64,000 nucleotides of DNA from Sipunculus nudus (Eukaryota > Annelida > Sipuncula > Golfingiida > Sipunculidae). The stretch covers positions 77,324,659 through 77,388,658 of the forward strand of contig CM049313.1 of NCBI GenBank assembly GCA_026874595.1, in the 5' to 3' direction. The notes beneath the pieces were generated by a model. That model made no database searches and was not told the DNA's origin. It saw only the letters and a program-made list of their open reading frames with translations. The translations under genes were made by a program, and so were the position numbers. Below, piece by piece: positions 1 to 12,652 of the stretch. The number at the start of each line of letters is the position of its first letter. Position 1 is the stretch's first letter.

Positions 1-1375
1 TTATTGCAAAGAATGTATATCAGTATGTTCAAGAAGATTTGTTAAGAAATCCCTCTATTTGCACTTTCAAACAACCGAAAGGAGATTAAAAAAGGGACCA
101 GCCACGAAACTGAGTCCGCGTGACAGATATCCCACATGCGCATAAGTTAAAGATCCGAAACTTTCATTACCATTTCATTGGCTTCTGTCTATCAAAGTGT
201 ATGTTTGTAATTTTGTAATATTATGACTTATTTTATCACTTTTTTCTTCGAAATATGACATATAAAATGTCTGTGTCGTTCGTATGGAAAGGTCTTGCTA
301 GACTCCCGGTTACAAAAAAAGTTAATGTATATACATGTATACGTATTCAAAGCTTTGATATTAAAGGAAGATTATATTTTTGGCTGTAAACAGCAAATCT
401 GATTGTCCAGCAAAATATTTTCAAGACTTGTCTCTCCATATTTTACGCAAAATGTCATAACAACTGCATGTAATTTGTCATACTATTTTCATGTTTTTAT
501 TTTAAATTAAAATTAAGGGTGGAAGTAAAATGTTTAAATCATAACTAGATTTTAATCAAAATTAGAAAAAAAATATATGAACCCCCATGTCGTTTCAGTG
601 GAATGGACCCCCCAAACATTTGACGTGTTTTAATAAGCTAAAAAGAGACACAAAATATAAATGCTGTGCGACATTTATTTAATTCAATAAACTAATTAAA
701 AAATAGTGAATAGTGAAAATTCAAAACGAGATTTTCGACTGAATTAAAATTATTCTACTTAGTCGATCAAATTGATGATAAGGACTTTTTTTGCCTGTTT
801 ATACCACAAGTAACCATAAGGTTTTAAAATTACATGCTTTTTTTATTTTTTTTATTTTATTAATTTTGAAATTCATATTAAAATTACAAATTTACATTTA
901 TCACTTCATTTCAGTCGAATTAAAGAAAACACAAACAATAACCCCATGCCATTCATATGAAAAATATACATAAAAGTTTTACTCGGCCCGCAGAAGCTGA
1001 TGCATATACCGTAATTAAAAAAAAATAATTACTTACATAATTACTTTAAGTAGCTTTAAATTGTAAACTTTAAAGCTAGAACAAAGCTTAGGGACAAAAA
1101 AATCATTGTTATTCCTTTTGGCACATCAAAGTGGTGATTATGACTAATCTTGCCACTTAATACCCGAAATAACGTAATAAAGGTTTAAAATTTATATGCC
1201 TTTTATATTAAAACATTTAATTTTAAACTTTAAATGTCAAATCTTTGAAATAAAGTTTCGAAGTTAATTTTATGGATTCAGTTCATCAAAATAAGGTAAA
1301 GTAGACGATTTCACTAAATTTAACATAATACATTTTCCACATATTTTTCCAAATGTGAGCCCTTAACATTGACCT
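1..1375. other. AT-rich DNA, no gene seen
   Basis: Very AT-rich sequence with many A and T homopolymers. The open frames are short and rich in Phe, Ile, Lys and Leu, as expected by chance at this base composition. No splice pattern, tRNA box, inverted repeat or tandem array was found. Confidence 0.6.
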
Positions 1376-1394
1376 ATTATATATATATATATAT
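1376..1394. repeat. (TA)n microsatellite
   Basis: Short pure TA run directly before the T-run that opens the family 1 element. Confidence 0.85.
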
Positions 1395-2760
1395 TTTTTA
1401 GCGAACCTGTGAGCTTATGCGATGGTGTGGCGTCGTCCGGCGTCTGTACGTTAACCCCTACTAACTTGAAAACGGCAAGAGTTAGCATCACGAAATTTCA
1501 TGCAAAAAATTAGTCATCTGAAAAACTCTATCGGATTTTGCTTATTTTTTGGCTAACTGCATTTTCGTAGATTTTATAGGGAAAAGCTAAAAAAGCTTTA
1601 AAAATCTTCTTCTCCGAAACTGTTCAGCCATATTGTCCAATATTTCACAGAAATGATCCCTGGAACAATCTCTCAAGTTTGTTCGAATGGTTTAAGTTCG
1701 GTGATTTTTGGCTGAGTTACAGCTAGTTGAACTTAGTCATCTGTCCAAAAAAACATACTAAAATTACAATCTTAGAAACGGCTGGAGCTAAAATCACCAA
1801 ATTTTATGCCAATGTTGGTCACATGAGTCATATCTTAAATTGAGGTATTGGTGGCGCCACCTGCATCGGCCTTTTTTGTACGGGGGTCATCAGTGCCCGT
1901 ATCATACTGACAGCTACAAATAACTTCTTCTCTGAAACGATATGGCCAAATTGTTTAATATCGCACAGAAATGATCCTAGGGTAGTGCTTTCTGAAGTTT
2001 GTTCAAATGGTCTCAGTTCAGTGACTTTTGGCTAAGTTATGGGAAGCTGAATTTAGTCATATACCATAACAGCCCATTTTAGCTAAGTGGCTACAAAAAT
2101 CTTCTTCTCAAAAACCACTGGGCCAAAGTCTTAAATCTCACACATTAATTATCCTTAGATGTTGATAATTCAAGTTTGCTCAAATGGTTTTGGTTCAGTG
2201 ATTTTTGGCTGAGTAATGGATAGCTTAACTAGCCATTTTGCTGTATTTTCCCATATGAGTTATAAACCTGCAAAACATTTTTAGACTGACGCCACTGAGG
2301 CCAATTTGTTTAATATTTTACAAGAATAGTCCCCTGAATAATTCTTATAATGATTATCTTTTATGGTTCCAAAGAATGAATTATGGCTGAATTATAAAGA
2401 TTGAATTAAGTCATTTTACCATATATGGTAGCTGTGTAAAGCAGATTCATCTAGCCTAGCACCAGTTTATCAGCATCCCTTACATCATGCCTCTAGACCT
2501 TCAGATTTCAGGTTATTTATGGTTAATATTGACAAGAATGTTTTTTAAAAGCTTTTAAAAAATGTAGATTTATGATTTTAGATATTCTTCATACCAGGCA
2601 ATGTTAACAATCACAGGTATACAGCTCTCTGTGGGTATATAAAGACGGCTATACATAGATTATAAATAATTGGTATCCATACTCAACTTAATTCAAGATT
2701 TTGCCATCAGTGAGATGTATCTGTATTATAATTTTGCATTCAATATGCATCTGTAGTAAT
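1395..2760 (+). mobile_element. Family 1 tandem-core element, 5' end and core (copy G1a)
   Basis: Opens with a T-run followed by AGCGAACCTGTGAGC at about 1400. The motif GCGAACCTGTG returns inverted as CACAGGTTCGC at 4147-4157. The interior holds degenerate tandem units recognisable by CTTCTTCTC..AAAC, CCAAATTGTT..AATAT, CACAGAAATGATCC, TTTGTTC..ATGGT and TTTTTGGCTGAGTTA. Unit anchors lie near 1613, 1931, 2109 and 2286, so the last two steps are about 177 bp. No 3' end lies before the next 5' end at 2761, so this copy is truncated, or the next copy is tandem or nested in it. No coding capacity is seen. I infer a non-autonomous Helentron-like (HINE) element from the overall plan; a degenerate DNA transposon remains possible. 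Confidence 0.6.
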
Positions 2761-3163
2761 TTTTAGTGAGCCTGTGAGCTAATTTGATGTTGTGGCGGCG
2801 TCCATAGTCCATCTTCTGTAAGTTAACCCATACTATTCGAAAACGACTGGAGCTAGCATCATGAAATGTAATGTAAAAAATTAGCCATCTGAAAAACTCT
2901 GCATTTTCTTAGATTTTAATGAGAAAAAAATTTAAAAACCTTTAAAAATCTTCTCCGACGAAACGGTCAAGCCAAATTGTTCAGTATTTCACAGAAATAA
3001 TCTTTTATATCATATCTTACAAGTTTGTTCGAATGGTTCAAGTATGATATATAAGATTAAAAAGTATTTTAGCCAAAGTCTTCCAGTATGTGTAAACAGA
3101 TTTACCAACAGGCCAAGATTGTGTCTGTAATTTTAAATAGGTTGAGAAACTGCCAACTGTTTC

Positions 3164-3720
3164 AGATTTGGCAACAGAACAAGAGTTCATTCAGTGCAGC
3201 CAGATATAGGTCAAGAGTTCAATCAGTGCAGCCAAGCACAAGGCATGTGATCACCTCATGGGTGACATGTGAACATCTCATGGGCACCATGTGATAACCT
3301 CATAGGTAGCATGTGATCAACTCATGAGTATCATGTGATCACCTCATGTGTGTCATGCCCCACAGGGCTGCATGAGGAGCCAATCCGAGAGCTTATGCAA
3401 TGGTGTGGCTACTATTTCAGATTAGGCAACAGGTCAAGAGTTCACTCAGTGCAGCCAGGTATAGGTCAGGAGTTCACTCTGTGCAGTAGCTGCATTCTAT
3501 TTATAGCAGTGGTAGACTGCCCACTGCATCAGATTTGGCACCAAAGTTCAGCCTGGATCTATTTATAGCTTTGGCAAATTGCCAACTGTGCCAGATTATG
3601 CAACAGGTCAAGAGTTCACTCAGTGCAGCCAGGTACAAGTCAAAAGTTTACTCAGTCTAGCCAGATGCAGGTCATGAGTTCACTCAGTGCAGTAGCCTGA
3701 GCAAGCAATTTGTCACAGTT
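3164..3720 (+). repeat. Imperfect 32-bp repeats inside G1b
   Basis: The block GGTCAAGAGTTCACTCAGTGCAG recurs at least seven times with changes. Adjacent perfect-register pairs are 32 bp apart, for example from about 3430. Groups are separated by other sequence, so this is a mosaic rather than one clean array. Confidence 0.7.
3244..3353 (+). repeat. 22-bp minisatellite, 5 units
   Basis: Five head-to-tail 22-bp units begin with CATGTGATCACCTCATG or a close variant, at 3244, 3266, 3288, 3310 and 3332. Each unit contains the near-palindrome TGTGATCACCTCA. The array sits inside family 1 copy G1b. Confidence 0.85.
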
Positions 3721-4188
3721 CACTCGGGGCAACAGCCTTTCTCACCTGAGCCTGGTCAACCCCATGCATCAGACTCAAGGTTAGTTTGATGTAGTGGCCT
3801 AATATTTTGACCTGTCTATGTGTCTTTGATGGCTTTCTCGCTCACAAGACAGGTGTCGCCACCTACAATGACTTGCACGGTGTGTGTCCCTACGTTTTTC
3901 TCAGGAGGGATTTGATATATCAGTCTGAAATTGGGCATATGTATATATCTCTGATAGCTTCGTTGTATACAAGACTGGTGGTGCCAGCTACAATCTTTTT
4001 AGTGTTGTGTGCACCCATGCCAGAATTTTCAGCAGTGATGTTTGTGTAATTGTTTCTTATTCAAAATGTTTAGTACTTGCATTGTTCATATACATGAAAA
4101 GTAATGGTCCTGCATTGAAGCATTATACCTGGTGAATTTCCCAATGCACAGGTTCGCATTAGGCCTGCACATGTAGGCCTTGTTTAAT

Positions 4189-4570
4189 ATCTGTACCGAG
4201 GTTAGTTTATAAAATTGCCAATTTCAGCCTTTTGGACACTTTTCCAGAGGGCTAATGTTTTTAAATATGGTCTCTATTAATTGCTTTAACAGAAAATAGC
4301 ATAAAACCTTATAATAATGGGGGTGCCGCAAAATCGAAATTAAGGGGCCTTATGGAAATTGGCCTCAGGAAAACAAGTAGCACTTTGTTATTTGATGATT
4401 TAATGGTCACTGTTTCGAAGATTTAAAGATTCTCTAAATGTCTGTCCACAGTACCGCTGTAAAGAACTGTAAGCTTTGAAAATATATAGAATTTTAACTA
4501 AATATAATTTTGTTAAGCTTTTATAAATATTAATATATTTATTTTTATTTGTTTGTAAATTTTAATATGT

Positions 4571-4572
<2 letters not shown>
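4189..4572. other. No gene seen
   Basis: AT-rich sequence between the family 1 3' end and a TA microsatellite. No coherent open frame or repeat was found. Confidence 0.6.

Positions 4573-4648
<76 letters not shown>
4573..4648. repeat. (TA)n microsatellite, about 76 bp
   Basis: Nearly pure TA run with one interruption near its right end. Confidence 0.95.
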
Positions 4649-4649
<1 letters not shown>

Positions 4650-4799
4650 GCCCTTTCTGCTACAACGCACACAAAGAAAATGTTAACTACTTTCCTTACT
4701 TTAACAGTATCGATCTATTATTACACATTTCTTTTTATAATTTTTGGTTTACCAAAAAGTCACAGAACTATTAAACATGAATCGCTGTTGAAAATTGTA

Positions 4800-4970
4800 T
4801 CGTAAGCACACAAAAGATGTCGCCACTATATGCAGTCGAAAACCAAACCGTATGCACGGAGAGTTTAAAACTTCACCCGAAAGTTGCATGTCAGTTGAAA
4901 ATTTGAATCAAAATCTTTAGGCAAGACCATGAGTGATTTATAAAAGACGAATTTCATGTTAATGCCGATT
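4800..4970 (+). promoter_or_regulatory. Candidate TATA promoter in a CpG-rich patch
   Basis: TATAAAAG lies at 4939-4946. The surrounding 4800-5340 has far more CpG dinucleotides than flanking DNA. A start site about 30 bp downstream would fall near 4970. Just downstream of the candidate exon, 5284-5320 also holds an ATTGG (inverted CCAAT) and a CRE-like TGACGTCGTCA. All of this is motif-level evidence; nothing shows transcription. Confidence 0.35.
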
Positions 4971-5216
4971 CTAAACGCATTTTACTGGTAAAAATGTATT
5001 ACAATGTACGTCCGTAGGTCCGGCAGATTTCGTCATCTGCACGGAGGTTAGACCACAGTGTGTGTTAGTGGTCCATGACGGGATGCGGCTCGTATTTTGA
5101 AACAAGTTTAAAGGGAGCAGGTCAGTGACTCCAGATTGAAACTGAGAATGTTTCGGTAGATGGCTTAGGGAAACGAGATATTAGCAGAGACGTTACTTGT
5201 TGTATGCGAGTTACAG
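4970..5216 (+). other. Candidate non-coding first exon
   Basis: This CpG-containing segment lies downstream of the TATA box and ends at ACAG|GTAGGT (donor GT at 5217-5218). A long CT tract ending CTCTCAG lies at 5351-5393, so a 177-bp intron is possible. Several out-of-frame ATGs occur and no long reading frame is present, so any product would be a 5' UTR or a non-coding RNA. The call rests on the order TATA, CpG-rich leader, donor, pyrimidine tract and acceptor. Confidence 0.3.
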
Positions 5217-5350
5217 GTAGGTAGAAAATGATGTTGATGCGAGGGAAAATCGCTAACTGCGTTTTTAACACCCTGACTCCGTGTGATTGGAGTAAATATG
5301 TGACGTCGTCAAAGCAGACGACAGGAACACTGTCATTGGTCTTTACTTAT

Positions 5351-5393
5351 CCCTCCCTCTCTCTCTCTCTATCTCTCACTCTTTCTCTCTCAG
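5351..5393 (+). repeat. CT-rich tract ending in CAG
   Basis: Low-complexity CT repeat ending TCTCTCTCAG. It may be a simple repeat or the polypyrimidine tract of a splice acceptor paired with the donor at 5217. Confidence 0.7.
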
Positions 5394-8300
5394 CGTGTCT
5401 TTGGCTAAAATACTTAACTGTAACTTATAATTTCAAGTTAGGATTACTTTTCTGACGGTAATGCAAATCATTGCATTATTTACATACAACTTAAAGTTAT
5501 CAGTGGTTATATGGATACATTGCAGATTGTAATGCAGCTTGCACTGTTGCAGATCTGAAGAAAAATAGTCATTTTCGAATAATCAAACTATCACATGTAG
5601 ATTTCATGACATATGAGACATTTTCGGTAAATACAAATTTTAGATTTTTGAATGCTTATTTTACTAACTTTAATGCATTATTCACCGAATCTTATGTTTC
5701 ATTTAGTTTTAAAAATAGGGAAAATCTGGGTTTTAGATGTTAAAAATTTATTTAGCGCCTAAATATTCTTCTATCTTTAACACATTATTTCCCAAATTTA
5801 TTTCTTATAATAAGGAGAAATGTAGAATTGGATTGATGCCGATTTGCATGAGCAGAATATTGATGGACTGGTATAAGTACGATTTGAAAATAGAAAAAAA
5901 ACTTATAAATCTAATGTTAATGATTTAATATATGTATGTATAGGCCTATGTATTTGAAGTATTTTTTTTAATTTGATTTATTGATAGAGAGGAAAACCAT
6001 CAGCATTGTAAAACAGAGCAGGGGACAATGATTCTAATGAAGAAACGTCACTTCTATCATAAATTAATAGAAAAATGAACCTCCATTAACCAGTACTCAA
6101 AAATAAAAAAATACATGTATTTAATTATAATATTGCAGTTGCCATTAGCTGAAAGGGACTTTCTTTGAGTGGTCAATTACACCTTGTTCACAACAAGATT
6201 TTTTAAAGGTTGAAACTAAATATATAATATCATCTGTTTAGCTTAAAGCCTTTAACCTTTAAAAAATAAGTAGAGTGGTCCATACCAGTCTGGTCCAGGG
6301 ATAAGAGGTATTTTATGTGAGCATTCTGGTCTGATCTGCACCTCTAACTTAACCAATACAGTTGATATGTAATTTCCAATACTGCTTAAAATATAGCTTG
6401 TAAAATGCAATGTTGTGCACAACGTTTTCAGTCTTGGCTATGTCATCAACTGTTTGTTGGAAGATCAAAAATGGAGCTGATAAATTTAACATAAGAGACA
6501 CAGTGACTCAGACAACACCACCTTTCATTATATAAGTTATAACCCGTATAAATTTATTTTTCTTAAAGTATACATCTTCTGTATATTACAGATTACTAAA
6601 TTTGTTTATAATTTGTGAAAAGGTTGTAAAATAAGCCATGGAAAAAACTCAAAAATACACAACTACCATAAGGAGAGATGTACTAAAAAAAAGGCTTATA
6701 TAGTTCCAAAACCAATTATTTAATATACATGTAAGGACCAAAGATACTGATAATATAGCTTCGGGTAGTACTATATGCAGCATTTTCCAGGCGATGTCAT
6801 AAACATGAATAACGTTATGGCGGAAGATCAAAATTCGAGCCTATAAATAAATTCATTAAATGGACACAATGACTCTAACAGCACCACCTTTCATTACATA
6901 ACCCTTATTATTTGAAAAATGTGCATCTCCTAGATATTACAGATTATTGCCTTTGTTTATAATTTACAATAAGACCGTAAAAAACTATAATATACATAAA
7001 TTTACCAAATTTTTACTCTCTTACCTCTTGCAAACTTTATATTACATTATACTGGTATACTTGGATGAAAGATGAGTAAGAAAAACATGCGAAAAGGAGG
7101 GTACAATCTTATATAGACTATATACCAGAAATAACCCAGATAAATTGAATATTTTGATTGTTTTATATATAAACCATTGTATCTTGCCTTGTTGTAATTT
7201 TGCATATGGATGTTAAGTTTAGGATAAACCTTTCGATAAAGCATTATTTGTACTACAAATTTTATTTTGTAATATTGAAAAAAAAATTTATGCATGTATA
7301 GGCAATTCCTATTAATTCAATATTTGTCAGTGTCACATATAATTCTCAGTGTTGTGTATTTTCAAAGAACTGTATATATAATATTGCACAGTATTTTTGC
7401 ATATATAATAAAATAAAAATAAATAACTAAAGTCTCAGTAACTTCTTCACAGCAGACATGATGAGCAAGTTCTCTAACCATTAAATGTTATTTGATAGGT
7501 TGTTCACTTGAGGTTATAATTTTGTATTATTTATCATGGCTGTGTAGATAACAAAAAAAAGAGCCTCTTGCACGGGACTGTCAAAAGTACTCCTGTTTAA
7601 TTATTTATCACAAAAGTAAATAAAGACTGTTTATATAAATAATATAAAAAATGTATAATTGGTCTGGAATCTTCCATATATGATGAATAGTTTTTGGTCA
7701 GTTGGCTCTAATGAAATTGAGCAGCAGGACAAAATATTAAGTTGGGGCAGTGCTTGAAGCTGAAAGATAAACAAAGACTTGTGACATGTATCAAATGTGA
7801 CAGTGTCATTATCATTCGCTTTATAGCAGTTCTAACGTTGATGACAGTGTGTCCTGCACAGTGTATTCCCTATAATTATTCCATTACTCAGGCGAACTTT
7901 TCGCTGGAATCGGTACAGAGCAGTATAATGAGTTGATGACATAAATGGCTGACTAATTATCAGACTCACAGTCTCTACATATAATTCACAGGGGGACTTC
8001 AGTGTGAAAGTGGAATAAATACCTTTCACTTAAGCAAATAACAAGAGAAAACTAGGGCAACTGTTTTTCAGTTGTTTTGGATTTTGATTAAATTGGCATG
8101 GAAAGAAGCGATGTTCAAGATATATCCTGTATAGTTTGAATGATATCACAGTTCAGTGCAGTGCTTTAGTGCTAAAGTTTTGGGAATAAGATAATTGTGT
8201 GTGTGTTTGGATGAGATGTAGGTTAACCTGCCATGTCATTGATCTTTTATTGGATGCAAGGTATATATTTAATAGGATTGTTGCTGCAAATTTAAGCAAT

Positions 8301-9212
8301 CCCTCCTTATAAATATTCTTCCCTTGACTTAACATGAATCAATCATAGCAGTCAGATAGAAACAGCAAACATACCTAATCTTGTTGAGACTGAAAGAAAA
8401 GAGAGCCATACATGTGTAAGATTAAATAACATACATTGGTTTAACAACATTTTATCCTCAATGATGTTTAATGTTTAGGTTGTGTTATAATCTGTAAACT
8501 CAGATTTTGATGAATTATGATTAAGATGAGCCTAATTTTTATATTCTCTCAGGCCAGTTGAGACTGCTGGATGGTTAATGCTGTATACTGCTGTAAGAAG
8601 TACCGGTATTCAATTTAATGACATTGCTAGATCACATGATGTGGTTTTGACATCAGGCTATTAGCTGTATAGCCTGAACAACTCGCTCTGCAGTATGCAT
8701 GTTTCTCAGAAGAAGTTAACTGGCATGAGGAGATGACTCCAGAAGGGGCGTATATCCACTCATCAGTAATGTTTGTCACAGTGTACTCTGTTAGTGAATC
8801 AGTGATATATGATACCACTGATTACATCTATTTAGCTGATATCAACAGCCTTTTTTCAACAAAGAAAATGTTCACAGTAGTTATTCATATAGTTCAATGT
8901 AGCAAGGTCAAGTAGTGGGCAACAAATATTTTTTTGTAGTTTTTCCAAGGGAGAATAGATCTATGTAATTTGTACAAATGCATGTTGTAGGTCATCATCA
9001 GAGTTCAGTTGGTTAAACTAAAACTACCTTATCAAATGAACTAAACAATGAGTCATTATTCAGGTTCAAGTCAGGTCTTATGAAAATGACCAAACAATGT
9101 CAACTGTTTAGACAGCTTTGACAGCATTTTAGCTGTTTTAAATTCTTTGAATTGATGAAAGGCCAGCTAGTTAAATATAGTGTAATTGAAGCCAGCATAG
9201 GGGTAGATTAAT
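5394..9212. other. AT-rich DNA, no gene seen
   Basis: No convincing exon. Two stretches at about 6480-6560 and 6830-6910 share the phrase GACTC..ACA(A/G)CACCACCTTTCATTA with similar flanks, so they are a diverged direct duplication about 360 bp apart. The open frames at 7742-8029 and 8627-8915 overlap on both strands and have no recognisable composition or motifs. Confidence 0.5.
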
Positions 9213-9515
9213 ATTCTGATCTGGGCTGGTCCAGTTTAAAATCAGTTCACCACAGGATTGTTAACTTGACCGGCCCAGATCAAATTTCTGATCTGGGCCA
9301 GCCCAGTTTAAAATCAGTCCAGACCAGATTTAAATCCTGAAGTCTTCACCACAGGATTTTAATCTGGACCGGCCCAGATCAAAATTTTAATCTGGGCTGG
9401 CCCAGTTTAAAACTGGTCTGGCCCAGATTAGAATTTTGATCTGGGCCGGTCCAAATCAAAATTTTGATCTGGGCTGGCCTAGTTTTAAATTGAGCCAGAT
9501 TCTAATCTGGGCTTC

Positions 9516-9516
<1 letters not shown>
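9213..9516. repeat. Palindromic-unit minisatellite
   Basis: The core TCTGGGCYGGYCCAG occurs repeatedly on alternating strands, joined by linkers such as AGATCAAAATTTTGATCT that are themselves palindromic. Clean cores are seen near 9218, 9273, 9292, 9366, 9398, 9440 and 9467. Two linkers share the phrase TTCACCACAGGATT (near 9245 and 9347). Each strand can therefore fold on itself at many registers. The array abuts a 73-bp AT run, which could itself extrude as a cruciform. No coding frame. Confidence 0.85.

Positions 9517-9518
<2 letters not shown>

Positions 9519-9591
<73 letters not shown>
9519..9591. repeat. (AT)n microsatellite
   Basis: 73 bp of alternating AT with one slipped base, immediately right of the palindromic array. 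Confidence 0.95.
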
Positions 9592-9594
<3 letters not shown>

Positions 9595-12183
9595 TGATGC
9601 CCTTTTATAATAGAGAAAACGGGCACACACACAAATATATTGGCATTGGATCAAATCTTTAATGATCTTTGCACTAAGAACATGTTTTGCAAGAACTTAT
9701 ATAAAGTTTTATTCTGTGTGGTAATTAATGGTTTATGCAAATCATACAGATACAACTTTACAGTGGCCACATAACTTGAAAAAACTTGAAAATGGACAAG
9801 GGGTTGCAGAGCAATCTTTTCATTGATTGTGTTCATCATATCTACAGAATTTAGCAAGACAGTTCTAAACCCTTTTTTTTTATCGATAAAACCACATAAC
9901 TGCAATCAGATAGTTCTACTGCCCATTAAAACCACAAGTTATAACAACTGCGATGTCATACATTATTTTACTTTAGCTGTCAGTTCAAGAGAACCATCAC
10001 ATAGACATTGCACATTAAGTCACAAATGCAAGTAAAAGTCAGCACTTGATAAGTTAGACTCCGACTCACTCCAAATATTAGATCTGTAGTAATCTCTTCT
10101 TAGTTATATCTTTGGTCACAGTGATCTGTAAGATTAGCATTTTTCATGTTGAACAAACATAACAGCAGTAGGTACTTATTGTCAGCAAGTTTAACCTGAC
10201 GTTTTGTTAAATCATGACTGAATGGCCTGCACCAGGTTCTCATTTGAAGATAATTCTTTTAGTTACAGCTGATGACAATAATTTTCATGATCATTACAGA
10301 CAGTTGAAATATTTTTGAATAAAAGGAGTTGATAAGAATACTGAACCAGTTTAAACAACCAGTTTTATGATAGTACCAGTTTTGTGATAGGACATTCTAA
10401 AGTAACAATACCGTAAATACTAATCAGGCTACAAGAAGTAAACCAACAGTTATATGACCCCCTTAGGTGAACTTCATTTCCTTAAATTAGGTAAATTAAG
10501 TGTAAATTACATTGCATGTATCTTAAAGTTGGTAATATCCAATGTACGCCCTTGAAACTGTTTAAAGTGATTAATCTGTGAAGTGTGCTGGAGAAATGAT
10601 CTACATTAACCCATGTTAGACTTGACACAATTAAGGGGATGATTGCTCACACATCTGTTGTTCCTTCATGCCAGGTGGTGCATGTTATGAGGACCATGCA
10701 TAGTCAAGTGGATTCTGTAAAACCCTGTTTCCCTCACAAACAACATCCATGTCCTTATGTTCCTGAAATTTCAGAGTGCCGTCCAGTCAGGCAGGTGGGA
10801 TACAGAGATGAAACACTTGGTCATGTGTGAAGCATACAGTAGTTATCAAGTTCAAAGATGTGCAAGTCATATTTTTTCTCTAGAGCATGGTACATAAATT
10901 TAAACTTGTATATTTCAAGGTACCGCAGATAATCCAATCATAGGATGACTGGTATAATAAATAATTAATTAAGAAACGTTTCTTAGGAGAAGATCAATTG
11001 AGCTAAAAGAAGAAATACATCTCAGGTATTTGAATTTAAAACATACCAAGCTGGTGACATCTGTTAGATTATTTTTGGATTTGGGAAATTGAGATATAAA
11101 TAAAGTTTCCTCAAGACATTGATTTTATGTGATTAATTAAAAAAATTAAAAAAGGTAATTCATGTGATAATCTGTGTATTTGTTATTTTTAAATAGATTA
11201 AATTTTCTAACACACATTCTTTAAAATAGGGACAGAAAGAAGACTCTACAAGACTGATGTTCTCTGTATTTTTATTTTCTGCACTTAATGACTGATAGCC
11301 AGTAATTGTGAGCAATTAATTTTGTTCACCAAACTAGTCATTACCTGTATCTGAGAAGTATCATTTCTGATCATAATTTGGGACATTTGATAATTTCAAA
11401 ATGGGCTCCCTATGCTGCTTGTACTTATTTAAGAAGAGACGTGCAGTATTATAATTTATGTAAAGTTTTGTATGATTTGACTTTAAAGGCCCAGTTGTCA
11501 GTGAAGATGAGTGACAGTCAACAACATTATGTTTAAACATACAGCCTATGCTCTCTTGCATGTTTATACAACAAATAATGTTCAATAGCAATGATCTTAA
11601 ACTACTGGTAAGTGGCAAGTTTCACAGAAAGGTACAAGGAGTAACAGGATATGTCTAGTTTTGATAAGGATGCAGGGTCAAGTGGAATCTGTGAATATCC
11701 TTCCTGTACACAATAATTGGTACATTCAAAGTGTGACAGTTTTTGCCCTGGGTGTTAGGTCAAGTGTCCAACCATGGATGTCTTTTTGTTACATTGTTGC
11801 AGACACATTCACAGTGTGGCAACCAGTTTGGTTAGCGGAACCATGTGGGAGTGTCCTGATCCCCAAGCACATGTCCTGATCACTAGCTGCAACCATTTCG
11901 CTGTAACACCTGCTCTGTAGAAGCTTTGGTGACAAATCAGTTGATGGCCATTGAAGGATGGGCTTTGTTACCTAATAAGCCACAAAATGTGCCAGCGTTG
12001 GTCTTTTATCTCATCTTTAAACCACCCCGTGATTTATAGATTCCCACAGGAGCCATCTGTAGCTTTGGGATACCTTGGAGGGTGATTATACCTGCCACTG
12101 GATAATTGTTAATTAAATTTCATGAACCTGCATTTGCTGTATGTAAGGAATTCAGTTTTTCACTGATGGTCACCACAGTACCT
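9592..12183. other. No gene seen
   Basis: Mixed sequence. Two segments near 10697 and 11662 share the phrase GTCAAGTGGA(T/A)TCTGT followed by a similar C-rich tail, indicating an old local duplication. The open frames here are 60-85 codons with no recognisable motif. Confidence 0.5.
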
Positions 12184-12652
12184 ATTTTTTTAGCGAATCT
12201 GTGAGCTTATGCAATGGTGTTCTGTCGTCCATTCTGCGTCATAGCTATCTCAAAAAGGGCAGGAGCTAGCATCAGCAATTTTTTTGCAAAAAATTTGTCA
12301 TCTAAAAAATTCTATTGGATTTTGCTTAATTCTTGGCTAACTGCATTTTCTTAGATTTTATAGGGAAGAAGCTAAAAAACATTAAAAAATGTTCTTCTCC
12401 TAAACCATGCTGCCAAATTGTTGGTTCATCTGTCCCAATAATCTTCCCTGGCAAAAAGAACATATCCAAAATATCCTGACTGATACATTCTAGTTTTAAA
12501 ATGTCCTAGTAAAAGTCCATTTTACTGAAATCATAATGTCTAAGGTAGATATGCAGGACATAAGAGGATCAATATTAAATTTTAAAAATAAACCTTCATT
12601 CATACTCCCAAACTTTGCACAGGTTTGCATTAGGCCTGTAGGCCTTGTTTAT
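12184..12652 (+). mobile_element. Compact family 1 element (copy G2)
   Basis: A T-run and AGCGAATCTGTGAGC open the copy. CACAGGTTTGC (12618-12628) is the inverted 3' repeat, followed by AGGCCTGTAGGCCT and TTGTTT. The first about 240 bp follows G1a and G1b closely, including the phrase AGGAGCTAGCATCA and one partial unit (CTTCTCC..AAACC..TGCCAAATTGTT). It lacks the minisatellites of G1b, so it is an internally deleted or minimal copy. This copy fixes both termini of the family. Confidence 0.65.

Larger units (their letters stand above)
2761..4188 (+). mobile_element. Family 1 tandem-core element with 3' end (copy G1b)
   Basis: A second 5' end, TTTTAGTGAGCCTGTGAGC, starts at 2761 and repeats the first about 150 bp of G1a with many substitutions. 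The body carries two tandem arrays (annotated separately) and two copies of a block containing GGTGtCGCCACC or GGTGGTGCCAGC near 3851 and 3975. The 3' end has the inverted subterminal repeat CACAGGTTCGC (4147-4157). It is followed by an AGGCCT..AGGCCT palindrome (4161-4180) and then TTGTTT. The same order is found in the compact copy at 12184-12652, which supports these as true ends. No protein-coding frame is recognised. Confidence 0.6.

Noticed and set aside
3088-4049. Several plus-strand frames of 68-80 codons
   Set aside because: They lie within the tandem repeats and unit blocks of the family 1 element; openness comes from repetition.
9213-9516. CRISPR-like repeat array
   Set aside because: Units are palindromic, irregularly spaced and without unique spacers, and the genome is eukaryotic.
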